A DNA stretch of 64,000 nt, from assembly GCF_046195335.1 (NCBI RefSeq), contig NZ_CP176093.1; one strand, 5' to 3'. Position numbers and translations under genes: made by a program. The notes beneath the pieces were generated by a model. It searched no databases and had not been told where the DNA came from. It saw nothing but the letters and a program-made list of their open reading frames with translations. Of the stretch, positions 17,673 to 26,926 are shown piece after piece (positions within the stretch are counted from its first letter, which is position 1; every line of letters starts with the position of its first letter). The DNA is from Methanospirillum lacunae. GTDB lineage: Archaea > Halobacteriota > Methanomicrobia > Methanomicrobiales > Methanospirillaceae.

Positions 17673-19538
17673 ATGATATCCCAAACCATATCCACGATTA
17701 TCGGAGGAGTAATAATTCACCATAAAACCCGGCTTATTAGTTTTTTTCTGATTCTGATGTTTATCTGCTACCCGTCGCTAGCTTGTACTAATTTTATTGT
17801 TACAAAAGGAGCATCGGTAGATGGTTCTGTCTTTGTTGCTCATTCAAATGACGGGTTTGGAGCGGGAGTTGTCGGACCTGCGGTTGAAAACGAGATGACA
17901 GAGATGATATATGTCCCACCTGCAGATCATCCCCCGGGATCTATGAGGGCAGTTAGGTATGACCCGAATTCAGGATCAGATGAGCCAAGTGGCGAAAAAA
18001 CTCTTGAGACTGATCTTGTTGCTTACATACCTGAAGTAAGCCATACGTATGGATATTATACCGGGTCTTATGGGATCGTGAATGAACACCAACTCATGCT
18101 TGCCGAATGCACTGATTATACCAAAGTTCAACCATCGTTCGATAAAAACAAAAGTATATTTTACAGTTCTGAACTATCCAACATTGCAGCTGAGAGGACA
18201 ACCACTGCCAGAGATGCTGTAAAACTCATCGGTAGTCTGATCGACACATACGGATTTTATGGAACTGGAGAAACCCTGCCCATTGCAGATCCCAATGAAG
18301 CATGGGTGATCGAGATATCGGGAGGAACTCCTGATGGAAAGGGGGGTCTCTGGGTTGCACAAAAAATACCCGATGGCACAGTCTTTGTGGCTGCGAACAC
18401 TTTCAGGATCAGGGATGTAGATCCAAACAATCCGGATATACTTTATTCAAAGAACCTCTTCCCGTCTGCCATTGCAAATGGATGGTATAGTCCGTCTCAA
18501 GGAAAACTCGACTGGCTCAAGGTTGTCAGTGGTGGTGAATATTCCCATCCCTACTACTCGCTTTCCCGGATTTGGAGCATCTACAACCGGGTTGCACCAT
18601 CACTAAATCTCAGCCCCTTTGTATCAGATACGTACACACGGGATTATCCGTTCTCAGTAAAACCTGACAAACCACTCAATCTCTCTGATGCTTTTTCACT
18701 CTACCGTGATCATTATGAAGGAACAGTCTTCGATCTCACAAAAGGAGAGGCAGCCGGTCCCTTCGGCAATCCGTACCGGTGGAGAGGAACGTTTGACGCT
18801 CATGATCTCCTCTACCCCGGAGAGATCAAGCCCGGATCCTGGCCACGACCAATCTCTGAGACGTTCACCGGGTACAGCTATGTAATCCAGGGACGGAGCT
18901 GGCTTTCTGATCCTGTTGGCTGTGTTGTATGGTTCGGTTTTGGTCCACAATCAGAAACAGTATATATGCCGTTTTATGCCGGAGGAACTGCAGTCCCTCC
19001 GTCGTTTGTTGGAACCAACCGGACAGAGTTCAACCGGAGTTCAGCATACTGGACCTTTAACTTTGTTGCTAACTGGGCAACAATAAACTACCGTCTCATA
19101 AGTGCTGACATAAAAGAGGCTCAGCAGAAGATAGAGAAGAGCGAACAGGAGAAACAGTCAGAAATCGAGAAAAAAGCAGTAACCATTCTCCAGACTAATG
19201 GAACCGCCGCCTGTAGCGAGTACTTGACGAATTACAGTCTGACTAACAGCCAGAAGGTTCAATCAGACTGGTGGAATCTCTCTGATTCCCTTGTTGCTAA
19301 ATACAGTAACCTGATGGTCACTAACCTCTCGACTGGATCCAGCACAAATGTCGGATATCCGGACTGGTGGCTTGAAAAGACCGGATACCAGTATGGTCCG
19401 AGAATTTACGATTACCAGGGTCTGGAAAAGACACAGGGGCTTGTCTATGTCAATAAGACCGTAAATGCAACCCCTGGCAATGAACTCATGTACATCAAAA
19501 CAACTCAGAAAACGGGAGATATATCAAAGAAATATTAA
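17673..19538 (+). CDS. Secreted peptidase family C69 (dipeptidase-like)
   Basis: A 621-residue protein with an N-terminal signal segment (LISFFLILMFICYPSLA). The mature enzyme then starts with Cys38 in the CTNFIVTKGASVDGS motif of family C69, where the exposed N-terminal cysteine is the nucleophile. Other family blocks are visible: AHSNDG, YGIVNEHQLMLAE, EAWVIEISG and VFVAANTFRIRD. A lysine/glutamate-rich helical segment precedes a C-terminal domain. Predicted role: peptide hydrolysis at the cell surface. The C-terminus lacks a sorting motif. It is monocistronic with a T-rich run after the stop. Confidence 0.88.
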   Translation: MISQTISTIIGGVIIHHKTRLISFFLILMFICYPSLACTNFIVTKGASVDGSVFVAHSNDGFGAGVVGPAVENEMTEMIYVPPADHPPGSMRAVRYDPNSGSDEPSGEKTLETDLVAYIPEVSHTYGYYTGSYGIVNEHQLMLAECTDYTKVQPSFDKNKSIFYSSELSNIAAERTTTARDAVKLIGSLIDTYGFYGTGETLPIADPNEAWVIEISGGTPDGKGGLWVAQKIPDGTVFVAANTFRIRDVDPNNPDILYSKNLFPSAIANGWYSPSQGKLDWLKVVSGGEYSHPYYSLSRIWSIYNRVAPSLNLSPFVSDTYTRDYPFSVKPDKPLNLSDAFSLYRDHYEGTVFDLTKGEAAGPFGNPYRWRGTFDAHDLLYPGEIKPGSWPRPISETFTGYSYVIQGRSWLSDPVGCVVWFGFGPQSETVYMPFYAGGTAVPPSFVGTNRTEFNRSSAYWTFNFVANWATINYRLISADIKEAQQKIEKSEQEKQSEIEKKAVTILQTNGTAACSEYLTNYSLTNSQKVQSDWWNLSDSLVAKYSNLMVTNLSTGSSTNVGYPDWWLEKTGYQYGPRIYDYQGLEKTQGLVYVNKTVNATPGNELMYIKTTQKTGDISKKY

Positions 19539-19658
19539 TTCTTATTTCCAAATTCTTTTTTTAATACAATTCATGATGAGTATTAAATATAATACATCTT
19601 TGGCATGATAGTCTTGAAATGATGGAGGTTTTTTACTGTGAAAAGAGGATGAAACCCT

Positions 19659-22190
19659 CTAAACTGAAAATCTGGATATTTCCTGTGCGACCTGGTCTTC
19701 AATTTCTACAATCTCTGAAACAACCTGAGTAATCTGATCTAGTGACGCAGATGTCTGCGTTATTGCAGCAGATGTCATCGTTACTTCTTCAGATGTCTTA
19801 TGAGTAAACGATGAAATATCCTGCATTGATGCGGTTATCTCCTCAACTGATGCCGCCTGCTCTTCTGAAGCTGCTGCTACATCCATTGTATAACGATTAA
19901 TCTCTCCAATTTTTTCTGCTATCTGATTGAAGGAGACAACCATTTCAGATAATGATTCATTCCCTTCATGGACTACATGGAGAGAAGACTCCATAGCATC
20001 ACCAGCAGATTTTGCTTGTGTCTGAAGTTTGTGAATCATCTCTGAAATATCATTTGCAGATTTCCTTGAATCATGAGATAATGATTTTACTTCAGCAGCT
20101 ACAACGGCAAATCCTCTCCCGGCATCCCCTGCCCTTGCAGCTTCAATAGCAGCATTGAGTGATAAGAGATTTGTCTGGCTGGCAATATCTGAAATCAGGC
20201 TTACAATCTTGCCGATCTCTCCCATCTGAACATTAATATCCTTTATAATGAGATCAACATGACCACTTGACTTTATTATTTCATTCATGGAACTGCTGGA
20301 TTTTTGTGCAAAATTAACACCACTGGTTGCAAAATTATTTGCTTCCTGGGCTAATGATGCAACAGAATCCGCTTTATGTGCAACAGAGCCAACAGTATTG
20401 CTTAAATCGTTCATCGCCCGGATTATCTGCTCAATGGACTGATCACCATTTTCGCTATTCTTGCTGATTGACCCCATAGTGGATGAAATTTCTGATGTAC
20501 CTGATGCAATCTCTTCTATACTGGCATTGGCCTCCTCAATGGTTTTGGATAGATCCTGTATCTTTTCGGATAATACTGATATAACCCGTGAAATCTCTCT
20601 TCCTATTTCATCAAGTGCATCACGGAATGCAACCCAGTCACCCTGAACCTTGATATCTGAATTAAATCTCGTTTTAAACTGATATCTTGAATATTCCTTT
20701 GAAACTCTCATTGCCTCATGGACAGGTATGAGTGTTGTATCAAGAGTATTGTTCATACCTTCTACGATCTCTTTGAATTTACCAACATGAGTTGATGAAT
20801 CGACCCTGAATGTGAGATTTCCCTTGATTGCAGCATCAGTAAGTTTTTCAGAATCTGTTACCATCTTTTCGATGGCATGGCGTGCCTGATCTATCGCTGT
20901 GGTAATCTCCACAAAACTGTCATATGCAGATGCCGTGTATTCATCTGATGGTAAAGGTCTAGGAGAGAAGTCAGTATTACCTTCTGACAGAGAGTGAACA
21001 TAATCGGTCATGACATTCACTGATTTCCGGAGGTACTCGATCATGTGAGTTACCGGTGTTAGATCGACGTACAATGTGTAAATCTTCACCACGTTGCCGT
21101 TTGTATCAGTAATTGGAATATAACTGTATTGAAGGTCCCGCGTAACAGGACCAAAATTGCAGGTTAATGTCCCACCTCCGGTTTTTTTATCACGAACTAC
21201 ATCAGATACCGATGCACCCTCTCTTACAAGGATCTTGAAATCCTTCGCATGCATTGTTGTTAATTGCGATTCAGGTAGTGCTGAAATATCTGAAAAAGCT
21301 TTATTGGCTGAGAGAATCCTGGTATCCGGATCCATGGTGATAATCCCTGCCGGACTTCCGGTAATTAAGGATTCAAATTCATTTAGTTTATTAACGAGGT
21401 CAGTCATGTCTACCATGACATGATACAAATGACTAACTTCACCCTGGTAATTTAATACCGGAATGTATGAGTACTCAAGATGCCTGATACCTGAACCAAA
21501 ATTGCATACAAATTTACCTCTGACCGGTTGTTTATGTGCAATTGCATCTTTGATAGTTCCGCCTTCCCGACTTAACACTGTTTGGCCTTTAAATCCGAGA
21601 GCGTTCGCTTCCTCTGGGGAGTAATGTGTTACTTTTAAATAAGCCTCATTGAAATGTGTAATCTCAATATCCTTTGAGACTGTCAGGATGGAGAAGGGTG
21701 AATCACGAATTAACGTGGACATTGCATTTATCTTGCTTGTCGCATCTGAAATATCAATGATGCTTACCATCAGACAATCTTCTCCGTTGTAATTAAGATG
21801 ATGCAACGTCATCTCGGTGGGAAAAATTTCCCCGTTTGTTCGTTTATAGTCCCATAATGAAGTAACTGATGAATGTGAGAATGCCTGGCGAAGTATATTG
21901 TCTAATGTATCCTTGGAATTCTCACCTGTTTTCTGAATAAGAGGAGAAAAATGTGATGGGGTTCTACCTTGAATTTCCTGGTTCGAATCTGCGCCAAAGA
22001 GTTCTAATGTTCGCTTATTGCAATAGAGATATTTTCCTTCAGCATTGAGAACCTGGATAGCCACAGGGGTTAAGTCTAGCATTTTCCAGGGAAGGATTTC
22101 ACTTGCTTTGTTTTCATCGGTTTCTTTTGAGGATCCCTGGCTTGTGACCGGGATATGTAAATTTGTGGAAGGATTAAATGTGTTTTGCAT
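19659..22190 (-). CDS. Soluble methyl-accepting chemotaxis protein with PAS domains
   Basis: An 843-residue protein with no membrane segment. It has three PAS domains (about residues 30-150, 155-265 and 270-385). The second and third are near-duplicates, sharing NFGSGIRHLEYSYIPV / NFGPVTRDLQYSYIPI. A HAMP-like helical region follows (about 390-530). The signalling domain contains the conserved hairpin tip, ASQTNLLSLNAAIEAARAG and GRGFAVVAAEVKSLS. It would pass a cytoplasmic signal, perhaps redox or a bound cofactor, to CheA and the archaellum. No che genes are adjacent in the window. Confidence 0.92.
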   Translation of the reverse strand: MQNTFNPSTNLHIPVTSQGSSKETDENKASEILPWKMLDLTPVAIQVLNAEGKYLYCNKRTLELFGADSNQEIQGRTPSHFSPLIQKTGENSKDTLDNILRQAFSHSSVTSLWDYKRTNGEIFPTEMTLHHLNYNGEDCLMVSIIDISDATSKINAMSTLIRDSPFSILTVSKDIEITHFNEAYLKVTHYSPEEANALGFKGQTVLSREGGTIKDAIAHKQPVRGKFVCNFGSGIRHLEYSYIPVLNYQGEVSHLYHVMVDMTDLVNKLNEFESLITGSPAGIITMDPDTRILSANKAFSDISALPESQLTTMHAKDFKILVREGASVSDVVRDKKTGGGTLTCNFGPVTRDLQYSYIPITDTNGNVVKIYTLYVDLTPVTHMIEYLRKSVNVMTDYVHSLSEGNTDFSPRPLPSDEYTASAYDSFVEITTAIDQARHAIEKMVTDSEKLTDAAIKGNLTFRVDSSTHVGKFKEIVEGMNNTLDTTLIPVHEAMRVSKEYSRYQFKTRFNSDIKVQGDWVAFRDALDEIGREISRVISVLSEKIQDLSKTIEEANASIEEIASGTSEISSTMGSISKNSENGDQSIEQIIRAMNDLSNTVGSVAHKADSVASLAQEANNFATSGVNFAQKSSSSMNEIIKSSGHVDLIIKDINVQMGEIGKIVSLISDIASQTNLLSLNAAIEAARAGDAGRGFAVVAAEVKSLSHDSRKSANDISEMIHKLQTQAKSAGDAMESSLHVVHEGNESLSEMVVSFNQIAEKIGEINRYTMDVAAASEEQAASVEEITASMQDISSFTHKTSEEVTMTSAAITQTSASLDQITQVVSEIVEIEDQVAQEISRFSV

Positions 22191-22397
22191 ATATTTCTCC
22201 GAATTTTTTGGGTAAGCGGAATTACTCTTCCTGGATTCTATATAATAATGTTACTAATGGAGATATAGAACATTTGATATGACCAAAAAAGGTAGTATGC
22301 CTTAGGGGAAATCTGCAAGATTCCTCATCACTTGTATATGCTTTTGTATATGTGTTCTAAAAAAGGATGAAATCTGAAATTTTTGAAATGCACTGAT

Positions 22398-23522
22398 TCA
22401 GAACAACCATGTCATCTTTGGAACCATATCAGTCAGCCGGTGTTGATAATCTTCAAGCCATCGTGCTCGTGAATTTGGCTTGAAAACAAGCATGCTGTTT
22501 AGGTCTGAAAGAGATGCAGCCTGATGATATTTCATGAAAATGTGCTTGCTTGTTTTACCCACGATCTCAATCTTTCCGGATTTATGAGACATAATATATC
22601 GTGCCCGCTTCGTAAGACCTGAACAACAAGATTGTGCTTCATGAATGACATGCATCGCCTGCTCAATTGGAACTGTAAGATGCCGGTTTCCTGATGTTGG
22701 CCTGCATTGAAAGACATAGTATGGCGGTACACCCAATTTTGATAGAATATTAAAAAGTGAAGCCATAATATCCGGTTCGTTATTAATTCCCTGAAGAATT
22801 GGTGTCTGGTTGGTGAGTTCTGCACCAGTATTTTTCAGGGCAGAGATGGCGGCTTTAGAACTGCTCGTAATCTCCTGTGGGTGATTAAAATGACTGATGA
22901 GATATATCTTTTCTTCCGGACTTGTATGTTTGGCAAGAACATCACGGAGATCAGAGTCATCAGTTAACCGGTGGGGATCATATGCAGGAATTTTGGTGCC
23001 GATCCTGATGATCGGTTTAGTGGGTAGTTCCCGTATCATACTGAGTATCTGGTCAAGTTTAGATGCACCAAGCATCAGGGGATCTCCTCCTGAAAGAAGG
23101 ACATCAGTCAGATCCTTTTGTGTCTGCAGATAATCAACAGCCTTTTTTGTGTCACAGATGGGAGGAGGATTTTCACCGGTAAATAGACGCTTCCTGAAAC
23201 AGAATCTGCATATCCCTCCACATGTATTGCTTACGAGTAGCATAGCTGTCTGGGGATATTTATGTTGAACTCCGGGAAGAGGGGAATATTCTTCCTCACC
23301 TGATGGATCAAGTGATCCCGGATTAGCAAGTTCACATGGATCAGGGAGGATTATCCTTTTGATTGGATCATTAGGATTATTATGATTGATCAAGGACAGA
23401 TAATACTCGTTTGATCTGAAGGGATACACCCGTTCAACATCTTCCATTTTTAATACCTGATCGGGATCAAGAACATCGCTCAACGATGTCTCATGGACTG
23501 AATTATAGTATTTGGTTGACAT
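22398..23522 (-). CDS. KamA-family radical SAM aminomutase
   Basis: The radical SAM cluster motif is CGGICRFCFRKRLF (C-x3-C-x2-C), followed by LLSGGDPLML and the QTPILQGINNE segment, all typical of lysine 2,3-aminomutase relatives. The frame opens with TTG at 23534, but the ATG at 23522 has GGAGTT six nt upstream and is preferred, giving 374 residues. The canonical enzyme is about 415 residues with a PGGGGK lysine for PLP. Here the corresponding region reads MSHKSGKIEIVGKT, so substrate and PLP lysine are uncertain. No beta-lysine acetyltransferase gene is adjacent, so an osmolyte role is not supported by context. Confidence 0.82.
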   Translation of the reverse strand: MSTKYYNSVHETSLSDVLDPDQVLKMEDVERVYPFRSNEYYLSLINHNNPNDPIKRIILPDPCELANPGSLDPSGEEEYSPLPGVQHKYPQTAMLLVSNTCGGICRFCFRKRLFTGENPPPICDTKKAVDYLQTQKDLTDVLLSGGDPLMLGASKLDQILSMIRELPTKPIIRIGTKIPAYDPHRLTDDSDLRDVLAKHTSPEEKIYLISHFNHPQEITSSSKAAISALKNTGAELTNQTPILQGINNEPDIMASLFNILSKLGVPPYYVFQCRPTSGNRHLTVPIEQAMHVIHEAQSCCSGLTKRARYIMSHKSGKIEIVGKTSKHIFMKYHQAASLSDLNSMLVFKPNSRARWLEDYQHRLTDMVPKMTWLF

Positions 23523-23739
23523 AGGTAACTCCAAAAAATATAAGGAGGATAGACCTCATGGGTTTGGAGAATGGCGAGGTCCTCGTATTGCAGCTTTGTG
23601 TCACATTATTCTGGTGATAATGAGACAAACAGATAATTGGGAGCAATAATATAATAAGTTTCTTAAGTATGGTGGTCATTAATAATTATTAATTGACCCT
23701 CTGATCTTCAGATGGTTTATCTCATAATACGCTGAATCA

Positions 23740-25728
23740 GTGAGTAGAATGGCACGGACCTCTGTAGAGGGACTTCAGAACGATATTCGGGATCTGCTTC
23801 GAAGAAACTCCAAAGGATTAAGTATTGAAGAGATCTCTACCCATCTCTCCATTAGCAGAACAACTACTGCAAAATACCTGAATGCAATGGAGCAGACCGG
23901 CCAGATTGAATCCCGACCCTATGGGCCGGCAAAAGTATACACTCTGGCTGAACGTATTCCTATCAATAATATTCTCTCTCTGCTCCCTCATCCTATCCTG
24001 ATGCTTGATGATACATTTGTTATCAAGCAGGTCAATGAATCATTTCTTGAATTCTTCCAGTTATCAGAAGATGATCTTATTGGAAAGGATATTCGATACA
24101 GTCCTCTAGGAATGTACGTAAGTGAGGAAAGATTAGAGATCCTTAATCAGGTAATGGGGGGAGGTCCCATGTTTGTCGAAGAGGATGTAACCCGTGAAGG
24201 TATCACCACTCAATTTTATATCCGGCTCATGCCCACTCTTTTTGAACAAGGTACAAAAGGAATTATTATCATTCTTGAGGATATCACTCAGCTCAAAAAT
24301 ACCCTGGCACATATGGAGGATCTTGTCAGGGATCGGACTGTTGAAATGGAAAATACCAATAAAAAACTTGGAGAAGAGAATGCCAGGTATAAAAAAGTCA
24401 GGGAAGAACTTGAATTCAGCAGGCATCAGTACGAGCAGCTGGTGGAGCATTCCACCGATCTTATCCTCAAATTCTCATCTAAAGGCGAATTAATCTTTTA
24501 TAATACACTTGCTGCTGAAATCCTGGAAATTTCCTCTTTACATGAGAAATACTTCCTGAAAGGCGTATGCATACCTGATACTCCTGATATGAAGGAGTTT
24601 GCTGATTCCCTGATTAATGAACTCCTGAAAACTCCAGATTTGATCCTGAAGAAAGATATTGAGTATGTAACTCAAAACAAGACCATCTGGATATCATGGA
24701 CGTTCAAAAAAATTCTGCTCCATGAGAGATCATCCCCAGAAATTCTTTGCATTGGCACTGATATTACCGAACGGGTCCTGTCAGAGGGAAAAATAAAGGA
24801 ATCAGAACACAATCTGTCAGAAATTATCAATCATCTGCCTGATCCCACCTTTGTTATTGATGTAGATCGTCGGGTCATCCTGTGGAATAAGGCGATGGAA
24901 GAGATGACCGGAGTCAGGTCAGAACATGTGATTGGAAAAGAGAGGACCATCTTTACACCTTCAATATTCGGATATAGCCGTCCAATTCTTGCCGATTTTG
25001 TTTTTGATCCTGATAATGTGGAGATAAAAAGTTTTTTCCAGAATATGACTCAGGAAGATGGCGTTCTGACCGCAGAGACAAAAGGGATTGGAAAAGATGG
25101 GAAAGAGGTCATTTTCTGGGTAAAGGCATCGCCCTTAATGGATGTCAAAGGGACCAGGATCGGGGCTATTCAGTCGATGCGTGACATCACTACCATTCGT
25201 AATCTTGAAAATTCATTAATAAAAAGTGAAGAGTTTGTCAGAAATATCCTAAACGCTTCTAAAGACCTGATTGTGGTTCTCAATGCTGAAAGACAGTATG
25301 TTTTTGTCAATAAAGCCTATGAGAACTTTTTCAGTTGCGATGGGAAAGATCTTAAAGGAACTCATATCGATGACAATCCTCTTCCAGGGGATAAGGACTT
25401 CTGGTTAGTGACCTTGGATTCGGTCAATAAAACACGTCTAGGCAATCGCGTAGAGATCTTTTTCTCGTATGACTCCCGGGAAATCTGGCTTGATTGTTAT
25501 CTTATTCCAATTTTCAGGGAGGTATCAGGTGAGATGCAGATTCTTCTTGACTTCAGGGATATTACCAGGCTGAAAGGGAAAGAGACAACTCTTTGGGATG
25601 ATGAGATAACACTTCAGGAAATTGGAAGGCAGGTTTCACGGATTATCCCTCAAATAACGAATAATTGTATTTTGCAAATACCATTTATCATGATTTTACT
25701 GATAGCCATATATGGCAACATACTGTAA
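23740..25728 (+). CDS. Winged-helix PAS sensor protein
   Basis: An N-terminal winged helix (about residues 8-68: GLSIEEISTHLSISRTTTAKYLNAMEQTGQI in part) is followed by four PAS domains at about 70-190, 230-345, 355-490 and 505-620. A coiled-coil linker (VRDRTVEMENTNKKLGEENA region) follows the first. There is no kinase domain. The C-terminus, after residue 640, is a short hydrophobic tail (QIPFIMILLIAIYGNIL), unlike the rest, suggesting truncation of a longer ancestor. It may be a one-component, ligand-sensing DNA-binding protein. The frame starts with GTG at 23740; an ATG at 23749 is an alternative. Confidence 0.82.
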   Translation: MSRMARTSVEGLQNDIRDLLRRNSKGLSIEEISTHLSISRTTTAKYLNAMEQTGQIESRPYGPAKVYTLAERIPINNILSLLPHPILMLDDTFVIKQVNESFLEFFQLSEDDLIGKDIRYSPLGMYVSEERLEILNQVMGGGPMFVEEDVTREGITTQFYIRLMPTLFEQGTKGIIIILEDITQLKNTLAHMEDLVRDRTVEMENTNKKLGEENARYKKVREELEFSRHQYEQLVEHSTDLILKFSSKGELIFYNTLAAEILEISSLHEKYFLKGVCIPDTPDMKEFADSLINELLKTPDLILKKDIEYVTQNKTIWISWTFKKILLHERSSPEILCIGTDITERVLSEGKIKESEHNLSEIINHLPDPTFVIDVDRRVILWNKAMEEMTGVRSEHVIGKERTIFTPSIFGYSRPILADFVFDPDNVEIKSFFQNMTQEDGVLTAETKGIGKDGKEVIFWVKASPLMDVKGTRIGAIQSMRDITTIRNLENSLIKSEEFVRNILNASKDLIVVLNAERQYVFVNKAYENFFSCDGKDLKGTHIDDNPLPGDKDFWLVTLDSVNKTRLGNRVEIFFSYDSREIWLDCYLIPIFREVSGEMQILLDFRDITRLKGKETTLWDDEITLQEIGRQVSRIIPQITNNCILQIPFIMILLIAIYGNIL

Positions 25729-25781
25729 CAGAAATACTGAAAGGCTCCCCCTTTTTTATACATGTCGCTGGATGGTATTGG

Positions 25782-26660
25782 CTAAAATAAAGAGGATGGA
25801 GGGTACGGGTGATATATGATCGTATCTATCTTCAAAATTTTTTCAACCTGTTCTTGTTGGGCACTTTTTTGTTTCACTGTGATCTTCTGCGGAATAAAAA
25901 ACCCACCAATCATCTTATATTCCTCGTATGAAACAACTTTTGTACAGGTGTTAGTACTATGTCCGTTATTTTGTGGCTGACTTGGATATAAAATAGATTG
26001 AATCAGTCCTTTTGAATTGAACCGGACATCGAGTGTGATAATTAATGGATGATATGATACACGAAGTCTGGCTGTTTTATCATCAATCGGTTCCCATGAA
26101 ATATTTTTGAAAGAACTAAAAACCCAGGGAAACCAGACAGCCTCGCTGAAATAAGTAATTAAACATGATTTGCTGAGCCTAATTCCCCGTGCTGATAAAA
26201 AAGGTAAAATGGAGAATAGTTTTCCTAGTAGATAACCATCATTGACTGAATATCTGTGGATGATATCAGTCCATATAAACCGGTGCATTTTGGTTCTTGA
26301 TTTCGAAAAAAAGCCGGGCATGGAGAGGCAGTAGTAGATATTTCCATGGATGGGGAGTAGATCAGAATGTGGGGAGAGACGGTGAAACCCGGTATATCTG
26401 ACTTGAACGTAGGCAGGTCTTTTTCCCTGACTGATGTGTGCTTCTTTAAAATAATGATGAACAGATAAAGGAAGAAGAATCTGGGAATGGGTATTTTGCT
26501 TTGGATTATATAGTTCTTCTAATTCATTGAATAATGTCAGAAATTCACGTGGAATTTGAAAAGTTCTGATAAGAACGTACACAATTAACCCTCCTGCGAG
26601 GATAGTCCAAAGAAGGATTATGTCAAGAAGAATATCGTTTATCATTCTTCTGTCTTCCAT
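25782..26660 (-). CDS. Membrane-anchored DUF6544-like protein
   Basis: A 292-residue protein with one N-terminal membrane helix (about residues 9-31, DIILLWTILAGGLIVYVLI). The globular part has SVHHYFKEAH, VQVRYTGFHRL, YYCLSMPGFFSKSRTKM, WFPWVFSSFKNISWEPID and GFFIPQKITV. These resemble the block order of the DUF6544/DUF6920 group of uncharacterised proteins, but assignment from memory is tentative. The function is unknown. It is monocistronic by spacing. Confidence 0.6.
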   Translation of the reverse strand: MEDRRMINDILLDIILLWTILAGGLIVYVLIRTFQIPREFLTLFNELEELYNPKQNTHSQILLPLSVHHYFKEAHISQGKRPAYVQVRYTGFHRLSPHSDLLPIHGNIYYCLSMPGFFSKSRTKMHRFIWTDIIHRYSVNDGYLLGKLFSILPFLSARGIRLSKSCLITYFSEAVWFPWVFSSFKNISWEPIDDKTARLRVSYHPLIITLDVRFNSKGLIQSILYPSQPQNNGHSTNTCTKVVSYEEYKMIGGFFIPQKITVKQKSAQQEQVEKILKIDTIIYHPYPPSSLF

Positions 26661-26774
26661 CTCTGATGGATATGGGTTCTCTTCATGTATGAAAAAAATG
26701 GTCTTGGGGGGTTAATCAGAGTATCAACATGTTCAATTTCAGTCTGGTTATAACTGATGAAACAATATTGGATG

Positions 26775-26796
26775 TGTCACACGTCTCAATGTGACA
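26775..26796. promoter_or_regulatory. Inverted repeat upstream of DUF6544-like gene
   Basis: TGTCACA and TGTGACA, 8 nt apart, lie 115 nt before the DUF6544-like start and 130 nt after the CLC gene's stop. It could be an operator or a weak transcript-end hairpin. Confidence 0.3.
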
Positions 26797-26926
26797 ACAA
26801 GGATTTTACTTCATTCATATAAATATATTTTGCTCTTTGATAATTAGTAATGAGTAATCGGATCCTAGAAATTTATTCTTGGGCTTCTTTTTGTATACTA
26901 TGAAAAAAGATGATGATGAGATTTAG

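Noticed and set aside
21975..22000. GGTTCGAATCTGCG resembling a tRNA T-arm
   Set aside because: It lies inside the chemoreceptor coding sequence and no acceptor stem, D-arm or anticodon arm can be built around it.
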